Assembly (NCBI GenBank): GCA_945867815.1
Contig: CAMBIX010000007.1
Location: 37,787 to 101,786 of the forward strand
Origin: an uncultured Veillonellaceae bacterium
Lineage (GTDB): Bacteria; Bacillota; Negativicutes; Veillonellales; Veillonellaceae
DNA length: 64,000 nucleotides
Direction: 5' to 3'
In this document: positions 52,984 to 60,967 of the stretch, piece by piece
Numbering within the stretch: the first letter of the stretch is position 1
Layout: each line of letters begins with the position of its first letter
The notes under the pieces: generated by a model
What the model was told of the DNA's origin: nothing
Database searches by the model: none
Seen by the model: the letters and a program-made list of their open reading frames with translations, nothing else
Position numbers and translations under genes: made by a program

Positions 52984-53883
52984 ATGAGTCGGAAGGCTAA
53001 ACGGGATGATGATATAGAGAAGGTTGTGCAGCAAGAGCAGATAGATAGGGGTTGTACGACGGTAGGTACGATTTGTGATGATTGGCATTGGCCTCGAGCT
53101 TCTATGAAGGTTTTATTTGATGCTAAGCAGGTATTAAAGAATGGGCATAAGGCGCATCCGCAAAATGAAGTAGTCGCTGGAGATGTACTTTGTCTGCAGA
53201 TGGTAAAGGAAAAGATTGATTATGAGCCGGTAGCTATGGATTTAGTTATTGTTTATGAAGATGAAGATTTGCTAATTCTTAATAAGCCCCTTGGTATGAC
53301 GGTTAATTCTAAGGGGCAGACGTCTATAGCTAATGGGGTAGCTCATTATTTTAAGGAGCAGGGCATTAAGCGGAAGGTTCGATTTTTAAATCGTTTAGAC
53401 AGAGATACGTCGGGCCTATTAGTTATTGCTAAAAGTGGCTTTGCTCAGAGTTTATACCAGCAGCAGTTAGAAAATCATACTTTTGAAAAGTGGTATAAGG
53501 CACAAGTCTTAGGCCGGTTAGAAGGACAAGGTATGTGGGAGCTTTTGATGCGGCGTAGCCAAGATGGACAGTCTTATGAGGTCGTGCCAGAGTTGTTAGT
53601 AAATAGTAAGTATCCTATTAAGAATACTAAGACTTGGTACAAGGCTTTGCAGACAATGAAGTTATTTAATGGCCAGGAGGTTACTGAGGTGGAGGTTCGT
53701 TTGTATACAGGAAAAACGCATCAGATTCGTGTAGCCATGGCTTATAAAGGACATCCGCTGGTAGGGGATGCTTTATATGGAGGCCAGGTAGAGGGGTTGG
53801 CACAAGATACGTATCATTTGTGTGCCGATTGGATTTCTTTTACGCACATACGGACGCATAAGCGGGTAGAGGTGCGATTATAG
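52984..53883 (+). CDS. RluA-family pseudouridine synthase
   Basis: 299 aa. An S4-like N-terminal region (residues about 20-75: GCTTVGTICDDWHWPRASMKVLFDAKQVLKNG), then the catalytic domain with the signature LNRLDRDTSGLLVIAKS (Asp near residue 140), ...VEVRLYTGKTHQIRVAMAYKGHPLVGDALYGG. Modifies uridines in rRNA or tRNA; the target site cannot be predicted. The usual HRLD is NRLD here, a common variant. Start ATG 52984 follows AAAGGGGG. It may be co-transcribed with the enoyl-CoA hydratase-like gene 38 nt downstream, but their functions are unrelated. Confidence 0.9.
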   Translation: MSRKAKRDDDIEKVVQQEQIDRGCTTVGTICDDWHWPRASMKVLFDAKQVLKNGHKAHPQNEVVAGDVLCLQMVKEKIDYEPVAMDLVIVYEDEDLLILNKPLGMTVNSKGQTSIANGVAHYFKEQGIKRKVRFLNRLDRDTSGLLVIAKSGFAQSLYQQQLENHTFEKWYKAQVLGRLEGQGMWELLMRRSQDGQSYEVVPELLVNSKYPIKNTKTWYKALQTMKLFNGQEVTEVEVRLYTGKTHQIRVAMAYKGHPLVGDALYGGQVEGLAQDTYHLCADWISFTHIRTHKRVEVRL

Positions 53884-53921
53884 GTATAGGCACTAAAAGC
53901 AAAAGAAGGGAGAGAGTATAT

Positions 53922-54716
53922 ATGGAATTTAAAAAGCTTGTTTATAAGGTAGAAAATAAGGTAGCAACGATACAAATGAATTATCAAAGTAATTTAAATG
54001 CTATTGATGAAGGTATGGCGGAAGAGCTTTTGTATGCATTTAAGTTAGCTAATACGGATGAGAAGGTAAATGTCGTTGTTATTAAAGGGCTTGAAAAGGC
54101 CTTTTCTGCTGGTGGAGATATTCGTTATTTTTATGACAGGATACAGGCTGGTGGGCCTATTGATATGTCTAAGTTGATTCGTCTAGTAGGGCAGTTAACA
54201 GATTATATTAAACGAATGGATAAGTTAGTTATAGCGGCTGTGTCTGGTGCAGCGGCTGGTGCTGGTGCGAGTCTTGCTCTGTCGGCTGATTTTATTGTTT
54301 GTGCTGATACGGCCAAGTTTTTTATGGCTTTTGTTAAGCTAGGCCTTGCTACGGATACGGGCGGTATGTATTTGTTGACTAAGCAACTGGGTGAAAAATT
54401 AGCCATGGATCTCTCTATTACAGGGCGTCCGTTAGTAGCGGCTGAAGCTAAGGAACGGGGGCTTGCTTACCAAGTGGTATCTTTAGCACAGTTAGAAGAA
54501 GTGACTATGGCTTTAGCTAGCGAATTGGCTGTAGGTCCGACTATTGCCTATAGAGAAATAAAAAAACAGGCTTATGCAGCGGCTTTTAATGATTATCAGC
54601 AATACTTACAAAAAGTAGAAGCATCAGCACAAGCGATTTGCTCGCAAACGGAAGATTTTGCTGAAGGGGTAGCTGCTTTTATTGAAAAAAGACAGCCTGT
54701 TTTTAAGGGCAAGTAG
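53922..54716 (+). CDS. Enoyl-CoA hydratase/isomerase-family protein
   Basis: 264-aa crotonase-fold protein. Oxyanion-hole segments FSAGGDIRYFYDR (residues about 62-74) and SGAAAGAGASLALSADFIV (about 107-125) are present, followed by AKFFMAFVKLGLATDTGGMYLLTKQLG. One of the two acid/base Glu positions is Asp/Thr (ATDTGG), so the reaction may be isomerisation, hydrolysis or hydration of some acyl-CoA, not necessarily fatty-acid oxidation. No CoA-pathway partners adjoin. Start ATG 53922 after AGGGAGAGA. Confidence 0.8.
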   Translation: MEFKKLVYKVENKVATIQMNYQSNLNAIDEGMAEELLYAFKLANTDEKVNVVVIKGLEKAFSAGGDIRYFYDRIQAGGPIDMSKLIRLVGQLTDYIKRMDKLVIAAVSGAAAGAGASLALSADFIVCADTAKFFMAFVKLGLATDTGGMYLLTKQLGEKLAMDLSITGRPLVAAEAKERGLAYQVVSLAQLEEVTMALASELAVGPTIAYREIKKQAYAAAFNDYQQYLQKVEASAQAICSQTEDFAEGVAAFIEKRQPVFKGK

Positions 54717-54843
54717 TTATTATAATGACTGGTTTTCACATAGGAATATAGAGCTAGTTTATAATGGTACCAGAGATTCAGAACAGTACTTTAAATTTTA
54801 AGAGTGCGTGATATAGTAAAAGTAGTGTTGGAGGATTATTATC

Positions 54844-55014
54844 ATGCCTAAGAAAAAGTACACAGCTGAATTTAAAACTAAGATTGTACTTGCCATTATT
54901 CAAGGTGATAAGGAGTTCAATATGAAGTTGTCAACCAATCTTGGCAACCTCATTGTATATGATTGTGAGATGTCTTGCTTAGCGGGATTAGTTATCTATA
55001 TTTTGGTCTTATAA
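54844..55014 (+). pseudogene. IS3-family OrfA N-terminal remnant
   Basis: MPKKKYTAEFKTKIVLAIIQGDKEFN is the start of an IS3-group transposase OrfA (HTH_Tnp_1); from NMKLSTNL onward the sequence departs from the family, showing a deletion. GGAGGATT upstream is kept. No OrfB or inverted repeats. The 393-nt gap 54717-55109 contains only this and the terminator-like GGAGTCGCAATGAAATTGCG-ACTCC stem near 55037. Confidence 0.75.
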
Positions 55015-55036
55015 AGTGGTTTTGCTTATAGAAATA

Positions 55037-55068
55037 GGAGTCGCAATGAAATTGCGACTCCTATTTCT
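55037..55068. terminator. Bidirectional terminator before the purine permease gene
   Basis: AATAGGAGTCGCAAT-GAA-ATTGCGACTCCTATT: perfect stem at the convergent end of the IS3 remnant and the minus-strand permease gene. Confidence 0.75.
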
Positions 55069-55109
55069 ATAAGGTATTTCTATAAGGTGTTTCTATATAA
55101 GGCTTGGCT

Positions 55110-56477
55110 TTAGAACCAAATGTAACGAACGAGGACAAGGACAGCTAAAATATAGACAATAGCGCTGACTTCTTTGTACCGGCCTGTTACGATTTTTAGT
55201 AATGGATAAAGAATAAAACCAGCAGATATACCGTTAGCAATGCTGTAAGTAAATGGCATTAAAACGATAACCATGAAGGCAGGGAAGCCTTCAGTCCAAT
55301 CTTGGAAGTTAATATCTTTAATTGGTTCTAGCATGAGTGCACCAACAAGGATTAGTACAGGGGCGGTAGCACAGCCTGGTACTAAGGTAATCAGTGGTGC
55401 AAAGAACATAGAGAGAAGGAAGAGAATGCCGCAAGCTACGGCTGTTAGACCAGTACGACCACCAGCACCAACACCAGCCGTACTTTCGACGAAAGCGGTA
55501 ATAGTACTTGTGCCTAGCACAGAACCAAGGCTAACGCCAATGGCATCAACGGTCATAGCTTTGCCTAGACCAGGAAAACTACCTTTTTTAGGATCGGCAA
55601 TGCCGGCCTTAGTGGCTGTACCAATTAAGGTACCCATACTATCGAAGAGTTCGACAAAGGTGAAGGAAAAGATAATAGTTGCTAGTCCCATACTGAGGGC
55701 ACCACCAATATCGAGCTGAAAGAAAGCGGCTTTACTAAAGTCAGGAATGGCCATGAAAGTGAAGTTATCTGGCATTTTAGAGTAACCTACAAGATAAGAT
55801 AGGATGGAAGTTACGATAACGCCGATGATAAGGGAGCCTGTTACATTGCGAGCCATAAGAACAGCGCTAAATACGAGGCCAAAGAGGGAAAGTAAGACGC
55901 CAGGATTATGTAAGTCGCCTATACCGATAAGGGCTTCTGTGACGGTCGGTGTGACGTGACCATTGTGAGCAAGCGCGGTAGCGATGCTTTCAGGCGTTAA
56001 GGTTAGGTTAATGGCCATAATACCCGATAATTTTAGACCGATAATACAGATGAAGAGGCCGATACCAACAGTAATAGCGACTTTCATAGAGGCAGGAATG
56101 CCTTCTACAATGAGCTGACGGATACGGGTTAAAGTAAGGACTAAAAAGACAAGGCCCGAGATAAAAACGGCACCTAAGGCAGTTTGCCAGGAAACACCTT
56201 CGCCAAGGACGACGGTAAAGGCATAAAAAGATAGGAGGCCGACACCAGGGGCTAGGCAAATAGGGTAGTTAACAAAGAGCCCCATCCCTATAGTAACAAG
56301 GCCGGCACCTAGTGAGGTGGCGATTAGGACGGCGTCTTTACTCATACCAGCAATACCCAAAATGTTTGGAGCTAGAAATAAAATATAGGCCATAGTAACA
56401 AAGGTTGTTAAGCCGGCAATAAGTTCCGTTTTAACAGTCGTGTTCCGTTCGCGTAAGGCGAATAGACGGTCAAGCAT
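55110..56477 (-). CDS. NCS2/AzgA-type purine (guanine/hypoxanthine) permease
   Basis: 455-aa inner-membrane nucleobase:cation symporter with about 12-14 helices. Typical: LDRLFALRERNTTVKTELIAGLTTFVTMAYILFLAP at the N-terminus, LAPGVGLLSFYAFTVVLG, DSMGTLIGTATKAG, and STAGVGAGGRTGLTAV, all of the AzgA/PbuG branch. With apt it would serve purine salvage, though the two genes are 24 kb apart. Start ATG 56477 follows GAGGAGG. Divergent from the Rrf2 regulator gene, sharing a 200-nt promoter region. Confidence 0.9.
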   Translation of the reverse strand: MLDRLFALRERNTTVKTELIAGLTTFVTMAYILFLAPNILGIAGMSKDAVLIATSLGAGLVTIGMGLFVNYPICLAPGVGLLSFYAFTVVLGEGVSWQTALGAVFISGLVFLVLTLTRIRQLIVEGIPASMKVAITVGIGLFICIIGLKLSGIMAINLTLTPESIATALAHNGHVTPTVTEALIGIGDLHNPGVLLSLFGLVFSAVLMARNVTGSLIIGVIVTSILSYLVGYSKMPDNFTFMAIPDFSKAAFFQLDIGGALSMGLATIIFSFTFVELFDSMGTLIGTATKAGIADPKKGSFPGLGKAMTVDAIGVSLGSVLGTSTITAFVESTAGVGAGGRTGLTAVACGILFLLSMFFAPLITLVPGCATAPVLILVGALMLEPIKDINFQDWTEGFPAFMVIVLMPFTYSIANGISAGFILYPLLKIVTGRYKEVSAIVYILAVLVLVRYIWF

Positions 56478-56677
56478 GCGAGTTCCTCCTCAGTTGAAAT
56501 AATAAGTGAATACTCATTATTATATCACGCTTATAAGTGCTATGTAAGTATTTATTTGTTTGCTGGGCTACGATTTGTTAAAGATTCTTATGGTAATATC
56601 ACATGAGAAGGATAGTCAAATAGAGAAGTTATGGTATAATGAATGTATGAATTCCTACTATGGAAGAGGTATATAAA

Positions 56678-57157
56678 ATGAAAATTTCAACGAAGGGACG
56701 CTATGCTCTTCGCGTGTTGGCGGATTTGGCAGAGCATGGGCAAAATAAAAATGTATCAATCCGTGAAATTGCTGAACGGCAGGATATTTCAGATAAGTAT
56801 TTAGAAGGTATTGTTGCACGGCTTAGTAATGCTGGCTATGTGAAAAGTACGCGTGGCAAGTATGGCGGCTATCGTCTGACGCGAGCGCCTAAAGACTATA
56901 CTGTGTATGATGTATTAGCTGTGTCAGAAGATTCGGTGGCCTTAGTCGCCTGTTTAGAAGGAGAAGAGAATACGTGTCCGCGCAAGGGCAAGTGTTTAAC
57001 CTTGCCTTTGTGGCAGCATATGCAGGAACAGTTTAAAGAGTATATGAAGACGATTACCTTGCAGGATATTTTAGATAAGCGCTTTGATGTACATGATGAT
57101 GTGCTAGGCAATGACGAGGTTGAGGACCTACCTGCGACGCATAAAAAGGCAAAATAA
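56678..57157 (+). CDS. Rrf2-family transcriptional regulator (IscR/CymR-like)
   Basis: 159 aa. N-terminal winged helix MKISTKGRYALRVLADLAEHG...VSIREIAERQDISDKYLEGIVARLSNAGYVKSTRGKYGGYRL is the Rrf2 signature. Three cysteines (ACLEGEENTCPRKGKC, about residues 87-101) resemble the Fe-S ligands of IscR, so it may sense Fe-S status, but spacing of the first pair is longer. Start ATG 56678 after GGAAGAGG; an in-frame ATG at 56660 lies before that site. No isc/suf or cys genes follow, so the regulon is unknown. Confidence 0.88.
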   Translation: MKISTKGRYALRVLADLAEHGQNKNVSIREIAERQDISDKYLEGIVARLSNAGYVKSTRGKYGGYRLTRAPKDYTVYDVLAVSEDSVALVACLEGEENTCPRKGKCLTLPLWQHMQEQFKEYMKTITLQDILDKRFDVHDDVLGNDEVEDLPATHKKAK

Positions 57158-57223
57158 GAAAAGCACATAAAAAAACTATAGATTTTTTTTTGTAACTGGG
57201 TCCTGTTAGTTGGACAAAATGTG

Positions 57224-57312
57224 TTACAATAAGACTAGAGAACGAGGGAGAGCGTCTGCTATTTAACCTTGGCCTATTTATGGCAAGCAAGCTTAAATAG
57301 AGGCGCTTTTTA
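57224..57312 (+). ncRNA. Short structured transcript candidate before the OhrR gene
   Basis: After a TACAAT box (57224), the sequence folds as AGCGTCTGCTATTTAA (57251-57266) with TTAAATAGAGGCGCT (57293-57307), followed by TTTTTAT. This is a terminated short RNA or a leader terminator. Another stem (ACTAACC-TATC with GATAGGGTTAGT, 57342-57392) stands just before the next gene. No known riboswitch was recognised. Confidence 0.35.
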
Positions 57313-57398
57313 TGTTACAAATGATGAAAATAATAAATGAGACTAACCTATCCTAACGAGGCCTTTAGATTGATGGCATAGATAGGGTTAGTTATCAA

Positions 57399-57857
57399 AT
57401 GGTAAGAAAGGTCGAAAGTATTGTGAAAAAGGATTTACTTGCGCTAGATTGTCAATTATGTTTTCCTTTGTATGCGTGTTCAAAGGAAATTGTGCGCGCT
57501 TACCAACCTTTTTTAGAGCCATTGCATTTAACATATACACAATACATTGTGATGATGGTGCTTTGGGAACATAAAGAGTTGAATGTAAAAACACTAGGCA
57601 GCTACTTATATTTGGATTCGGGGACGTTAACGCCTTTACTGCGAAAATTAGAAGCCAAGGGCTATTTAACGCGGACACGGTCGGATAAAGATGAACGAAC
57701 GGTTATTATTCGTGTTACAAAAGAGGGGCAGGCTCTACATGAAGTGGCTCAATCCATTCCTTTGAAGATGAAAGGCCTACTAAATATTTCGGATGAAGAG
57801 TTTTCCACTATGTATCAGTTGCTGTATAAAATTCTTGGCCATCTAGTAAAAAAATAA
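57399..57857 (+). CDS. OhrR-type MarR-family peroxide sensor
   Basis: 152-aa winged-helix repressor. LDCQLCFPLYACSKEIVRAYQPFLEPLHLTYTQYIVMMVLWEH is OhrR-like, with the peroxide-reactive Cys at residue 21 (in LCF) conserved; C18 and C27 are additional. DNA-binding part: LGSYLYLDSGTLTPLLRKLEAKGYLTRTRSDKDERTVIIRVTKEG. In relatives it represses a peroxiredoxin (ohr) gene; none adjoins here, and the MFS exporter downstream may be its target. Start ATG 57399 has little ribosome site; GTG 57423 is an alternative. Terminator at 57893. Confidence 0.82.
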   Translation: MVRKVESIVKKDLLALDCQLCFPLYACSKEIVRAYQPFLEPLHLTYTQYIVMMVLWEHKELNVKTLGSYLYLDSGTLTPLLRKLEAKGYLTRTRSDKDERTVIIRVTKEGQALHEVAQSIPLKMKGLLNISDEEFSTMYQLLYKILGHLVKK

Positions 57858-57892
57858 GTTGCTTATAAGAAAGAACATAAAATAATAAAAAA

Positions 57893-57943
57893 AGAGTGCC
57901 ATATACTAGTAAGAATTAATTGCTAGTTGTGGCACTTTTGTAA
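57893..57943 (+). terminator. Intrinsic terminator after the OhrR-like gene
   Basis: AAGAGTGCCATATACTAG pairs with CTAGTTGTGGCACTTTT, followed by T-rich sequence. Confidence 0.75.
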
Positions 57944-58096
57944 CTATATTGATATAATTAAATGTGATAAGCCTAGTTTTAGGGTGCGTTTAGCATCTAG
58001 GGATAATTAGATATCTTACATGAGGATATTGTTTGTTTTTTATGACCAAGGCTAGGCAGGTAAGTATATGTATAAATATAAATAAGGAAGAGATAA

Positions 58097-59344
58097 ATGA
58101 GTATAGAGGTTTCGGATAATCCGAGAATGGGTGGCATGCGTAATGTGTGGATTTTATCGATTAGTATGGCTGTATTAGCTATTTGTTATACGATGCTGGT
58201 TCCTTTTTTGCCGGTGTATTTGTTTCAATTAGGGGTCGGTAGTGGCGATGTAGAAATGTGGTCAGGTGCTGTATTCTCTATTACCTTCTTTGTAGCCGGT
58301 ATTATGGCTCCTATTTGGGGAAAAATGGCAGACCGTAAGGGCAAGAAGCTCATGCTGATACGGGCGGCCTTTTTTATTGGGTTAACCTATATTTTGACGG
58401 GGTTTGTAACGAATGCGTGGCAGCTATTGTTAGCCCGTGCGGTTATGGGCTTTGCTAATGGATTTATGCCAGCGGCTATGACCTTAGTCTCCTTAAGTGT
58501 AAAGCAGGAAAAAGCGGGTACAGCCTTGGGTATTTTTCAGACCGGTCTTGTAGTAGGTAACGTCGTAGGGCCCTTGTTAGGTGGTCTTGTTGAAGCGGCT
58601 ATTGGCATGCGGCCAGTATTCTGGGTGTCAGGGGTCATCTTATTTATTGTGACGGCCGTTGTAGCGGTTATAGTAAAAGAACCGAAGTTGTCTATTTCTA
58701 AGGAAGAAAAGGAAAAATCAGATAATACGTCTTTTTGGCAAGATGTACGAGATGTACGGCAAAAACCGGTCCTTGTTGAGTTATTAGTACTTTTCTTTGT
58801 TATGCAGTGCGCTATTATGATGATGCAGCCGATTATTGCCTTATATGTAGGTTCTATGCAGGGAACCATGGATGGAGCGGCTATCATTTCAGGCTTTATT
58901 TTAAGTGCTGGTGGGTTAGCTGGTGTAATTACGACTAATTTATGGGCTCGTTTTGGTCAGCGACGCGGTTATTTTAAAATTGTATCTATGGCCTTGTTTG
59001 GTACAGGTATTGCTTTATTCTTACAAAGTTTGCCTATTGGTATATGGGGCTTTGGGATTTTACAATTGTTTGTAGGTTGCTTTATTGTGGGGGTAAACCC
59101 ATCGTTGAGTGCGGCTGTTACGATTAATACAGAAGAACAGGTACGGGGGCGTGTTTTTGGCTTAGCTACAACAACTCAGCAGTTTGGTTGTATGGTAGGG
59201 CCTGTATTTGCTAGTATTGTTAGTACCTTTGTAGGGATTCCTTTTGTGTATGTCATCACTGGGCTTATGCTTATGGCTGTAGGGGCTCAGTTGTATGTGC
59301 GCAGAGGGGCAAAAGAACAAGGAAATGTAATACATACAGCGTAG
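58097..59344 (+). CDS. MFS transporter, multidrug-efflux (DHA1) type
   Basis: 415 aa, 12 transmembrane helices. Between helices 2 and 3: GKMADRKGKKLMLI (motif A, G-x3-D-R-x-G-[RK]). ARAVMGFANGFMPAAMTL and IFQTGLVVGNVVGPLLGGLVEAAIG (motif C, G-x8-G-P-x2-G-G) mark proton/drug antiporters. Substrate unknown. Start ATG 58097 follows AAGGAAGAG. Separated from the OhrR-like gene by a terminator, so it is probably transcribed independently. A nested-hairpin element follows the stop. Confidence 0.85.
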   Translation: MSIEVSDNPRMGGMRNVWILSISMAVLAICYTMLVPFLPVYLFQLGVGSGDVEMWSGAVFSITFFVAGIMAPIWGKMADRKGKKLMLIRAAFFIGLTYILTGFVTNAWQLLLARAVMGFANGFMPAAMTLVSLSVKQEKAGTALGIFQTGLVVGNVVGPLLGGLVEAAIGMRPVFWVSGVILFIVTAVVAVIVKEPKLSISKEEKEKSDNTSFWQDVRDVRQKPVLVELLVLFFVMQCAIMMMQPIIALYVGSMQGTMDGAAIISGFILSAGGLAGVITTNLWARFGQRRGYFKIVSMALFGTGIALFLQSLPIGIWGFGILQLFVGCFIVGVNPSLSAAVTINTEEQVRGRVFGLATTTQQFGCMVGPVFASIVSTFVGIPFVYVITGLMLMAVGAQLYVRRGAKEQGNVIHTA

Positions 59345-59376
59345 CTTATGTTGTATGTTTATAAAAAGTGTGGCGA

Positions 59377-59575
59377 GGGCGGTATATCTCTCGGGAGCAA
59401 ATCTATTACACTTTAACTTATATACGGAAGCGTCTACGCATTCCTTAGGGCTCAGGCCTGCGTCAGGTCGTCTACAGGAATGGTAGACGCTTCTTGACTT
59501 ATAGCTTAGGCGTATAGTAGATAGGTATTAGTGTAAGGCTCCCTACGAGATATACTGCCCTCTTTTTTATTAACA
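59377..59575 (+). repeat. Nested-hairpin element, copy 6 (with outer arms)
   Basis: Outer arm GAGGGCGGTATATCTCTCGG (from about 59377) pairs with the region CTACGAGATATACTGCCCTC (to about 59565). Inner GAAGCGTCTAC (59428-59438) pairs with GTAGACGCTTC (59484-59494); against copy 2 the A-T pair has become T-A. CATTCCT/AGGAATG and the apex TTAGGGCTCAGGCCTGCG...GGTCGTCTA are nearly identical to copy 2. It occupies most of the 455-nt space 59345-59799. Confidence 0.8.
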
Positions 59576-59618
59576 GCATAGGAGAAAGGCTACGCTGTAT
59601 GTATGGAGAGAGAATAGA

Positions 59619-59648
59619 AAAAGCCGTGCTCAAATGAGCACGGCTTTT
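59619..59648. terminator. Palindromic terminator (bidirectional)
   Basis: AAAAGCCGTGCTCA-AA-TGAGCACGGCTTTT: perfect stem with A-run and T-run between convergent genes. Confidence 0.85.
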
Positions 59649-59799
59649 AACGTTCCTACGGATACGTTTAGTTTATAGTTTAGGTGTATTGGTTATTTGC
59701 TTTACCTAGTAAGTGAGTTGTTTTGGATATAGGCTACTCAATATAGGGGCTTGTTAGTAGTTATTTTATAGATAATAAGTCTTTGTTGATTTCTCTATT

Positions 59800-60420
59800 T
59801 TATTTAATGTGGGAGGCGATGACTTTGCCTGTTACGCTATCAATCAATAGGTTATAGGTAATGCCATTAGCAGTAGCTGTTACGCGGTAGATTGGTGGCA
59901 TCATAGCCGGTGCTTTTGATTGGGCAGCTGATGCTGTTGGAGGGACTGGCTGGTTAGGTTGTGCAGGCGCGCCTGGAGCAGCTTGTGGTGCTGGTACATT
60001 CGGTGCTGGAGGAACTGGTAGTGGTCCATTAGGGGTAGCTTGTTTGTGGTCATAACGATCACCGTCTTTCTTATCATGATGTTTGTCGCCATGGTCTTTG
60101 TGTTTGTCAGCTGGGTTTACATGATGCGGGTTAAATTCGATTAAGTTAATGGATTTAAAGGTTAACTGGTCTTCTGGTACGCCTACGGCAGTAGCTGTTA
60201 AGGCCTTAACCTGGTCTTCTGACAATAATTTTAAATGATTGCTTTCTGCCTGAGCTTTTAGCATATTGGTTTGGGCTTCGGCTTTAGCTAGTTTTTGTTG
60301 ATTATGATAATAGTGGCCAGCCCAATAGCTACCGCCGCCAATGATACAGAGGACGACAAGACCAGTAATAACATAATTACGGTATTTACGAGTTTTGCTT
60401 TTAAATGTTTGTGTATCCAT
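59800..60420 (-). CDS. Membrane-anchored PepSY-like protein with His/Pro-rich linker
   Basis: 206 aa. One N-terminal transmembrane segment (YVITGLVVLCIIGGGSYWAG, residues about 16-35), then a periplasmic part: PepSY-like N-half (LKLLSEDQVKALTATAVGVPEDQLTFKSINLIEF), a His/Asp/Lys-rich stretch (KHKDHGDKHHDKKDGDRYDHK, about 102-122), a Pro/Ala-rich linker, and a second beta half (YRVTATANGITYNLLIDSVTGKVIASHIK) typical of PepSY (compare D...G.V). The His-rich segment may bind metal. Start ATG 60420 follows AAAAGGAG. It lies downstream of a two-component pair; a role in its sensing is inferred. Confidence 0.72.
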   Translation of the reverse strand: MDTQTFKSKTRKYRNYVITGLVVLCIIGGGSYWAGHYYHNQQKLAKAEAQTNMLKAQAESNHLKLLSEDQVKALTATAVGVPEDQLTFKSINLIEFNPHHVNPADKHKDHGDKHHDKKDGDRYDHKQATPNGPLPVPPAPNVPAPQAAPGAPAQPNQPVPPTASAAQSKAPAMMPPIYRVTATANGITYNLLIDSVTGKVIASHIK

Positions 60421-60477
60421 GAATAGGACTCCTTTTATAAGATATAAGTGAAATAAGTGAGCGAATTAAAGCTGTTT

Positions 60478-60615
60478 TTAAATATAGTGTCTTGCCTTGT
60501 AGATTGTGTAAAACATATTATCTGGTGGCAAGGGTTTTAGACAGAAGATCATAGACTTAGTAAAAATATAGGGGGCTAACGGTGAAGGTCTAGGTTTTAG
60601 AGCATGTATTTGCAT
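60478..60615 (-). CDS. Small ORF candidate, 45 aa
   Basis: ATG 60615 is preceded by an excellent site (AAAGGAG, 8 nt). The product is MQIHALKPRPSPLAPYIF..., a basic, proline-rich peptide ending ...YKARHYI. No homologue is recognised. It ends 57 nt before the PepSY gene on the same strand, and after the terminator of the kinase gene, so it might share a transcript with PepSY. Coding status is uncertain. Confidence 0.35.
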   Translation of the reverse strand: MQIHALKPRPSPLAPYIFTKSMIFCLKPLPPDNMFYTIYKARHYI

Positions 60616-60928
60616 AGAAAAATCTCCTTTAGTTATTGAAATACGTGATTGTAGAAAATGTCTATTGCTATTGGAGTTGTTATCGAAATGATAAATTAGA
60701 GTGAATATAGTAAACGATCTTGTCGTGACTATTATTTAGTTGTTATATGCCTTGGCTAGCTAGTCAATGGTAGGTATGTCTCCTTGACTATGTCTATAGT
60801 ATAGGGATGGTATGTGAATGAAAACTGAGAATTCAGTAAGGATTATATTAAAAAGCTTACGGAGGTATTAGTAAATTATAAACATTGTATAAAAGGGCAT
60901 CATAGGTATCAGAGGTATTATAGGTATG

Positions 60929-60967
60929 AAAAAAGACAGCCAATAGGGACTATCGACTGTCTTTTTA
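60929..60967 (-). terminator. Terminator of the two-component operon
   Basis: AAAAAGACAG...CTGTCTTTTT: 10-bp stem with A- and T-runs, just after the histidine kinase stop on the minus strand. Confidence 0.8.

Noticed and set aside
56896..57290. Minus-strand frames opposite the Rrf2 gene
   Set aside because: Antisense shadows with no start signals; the plus-strand Rrf2 domain is unambiguous.
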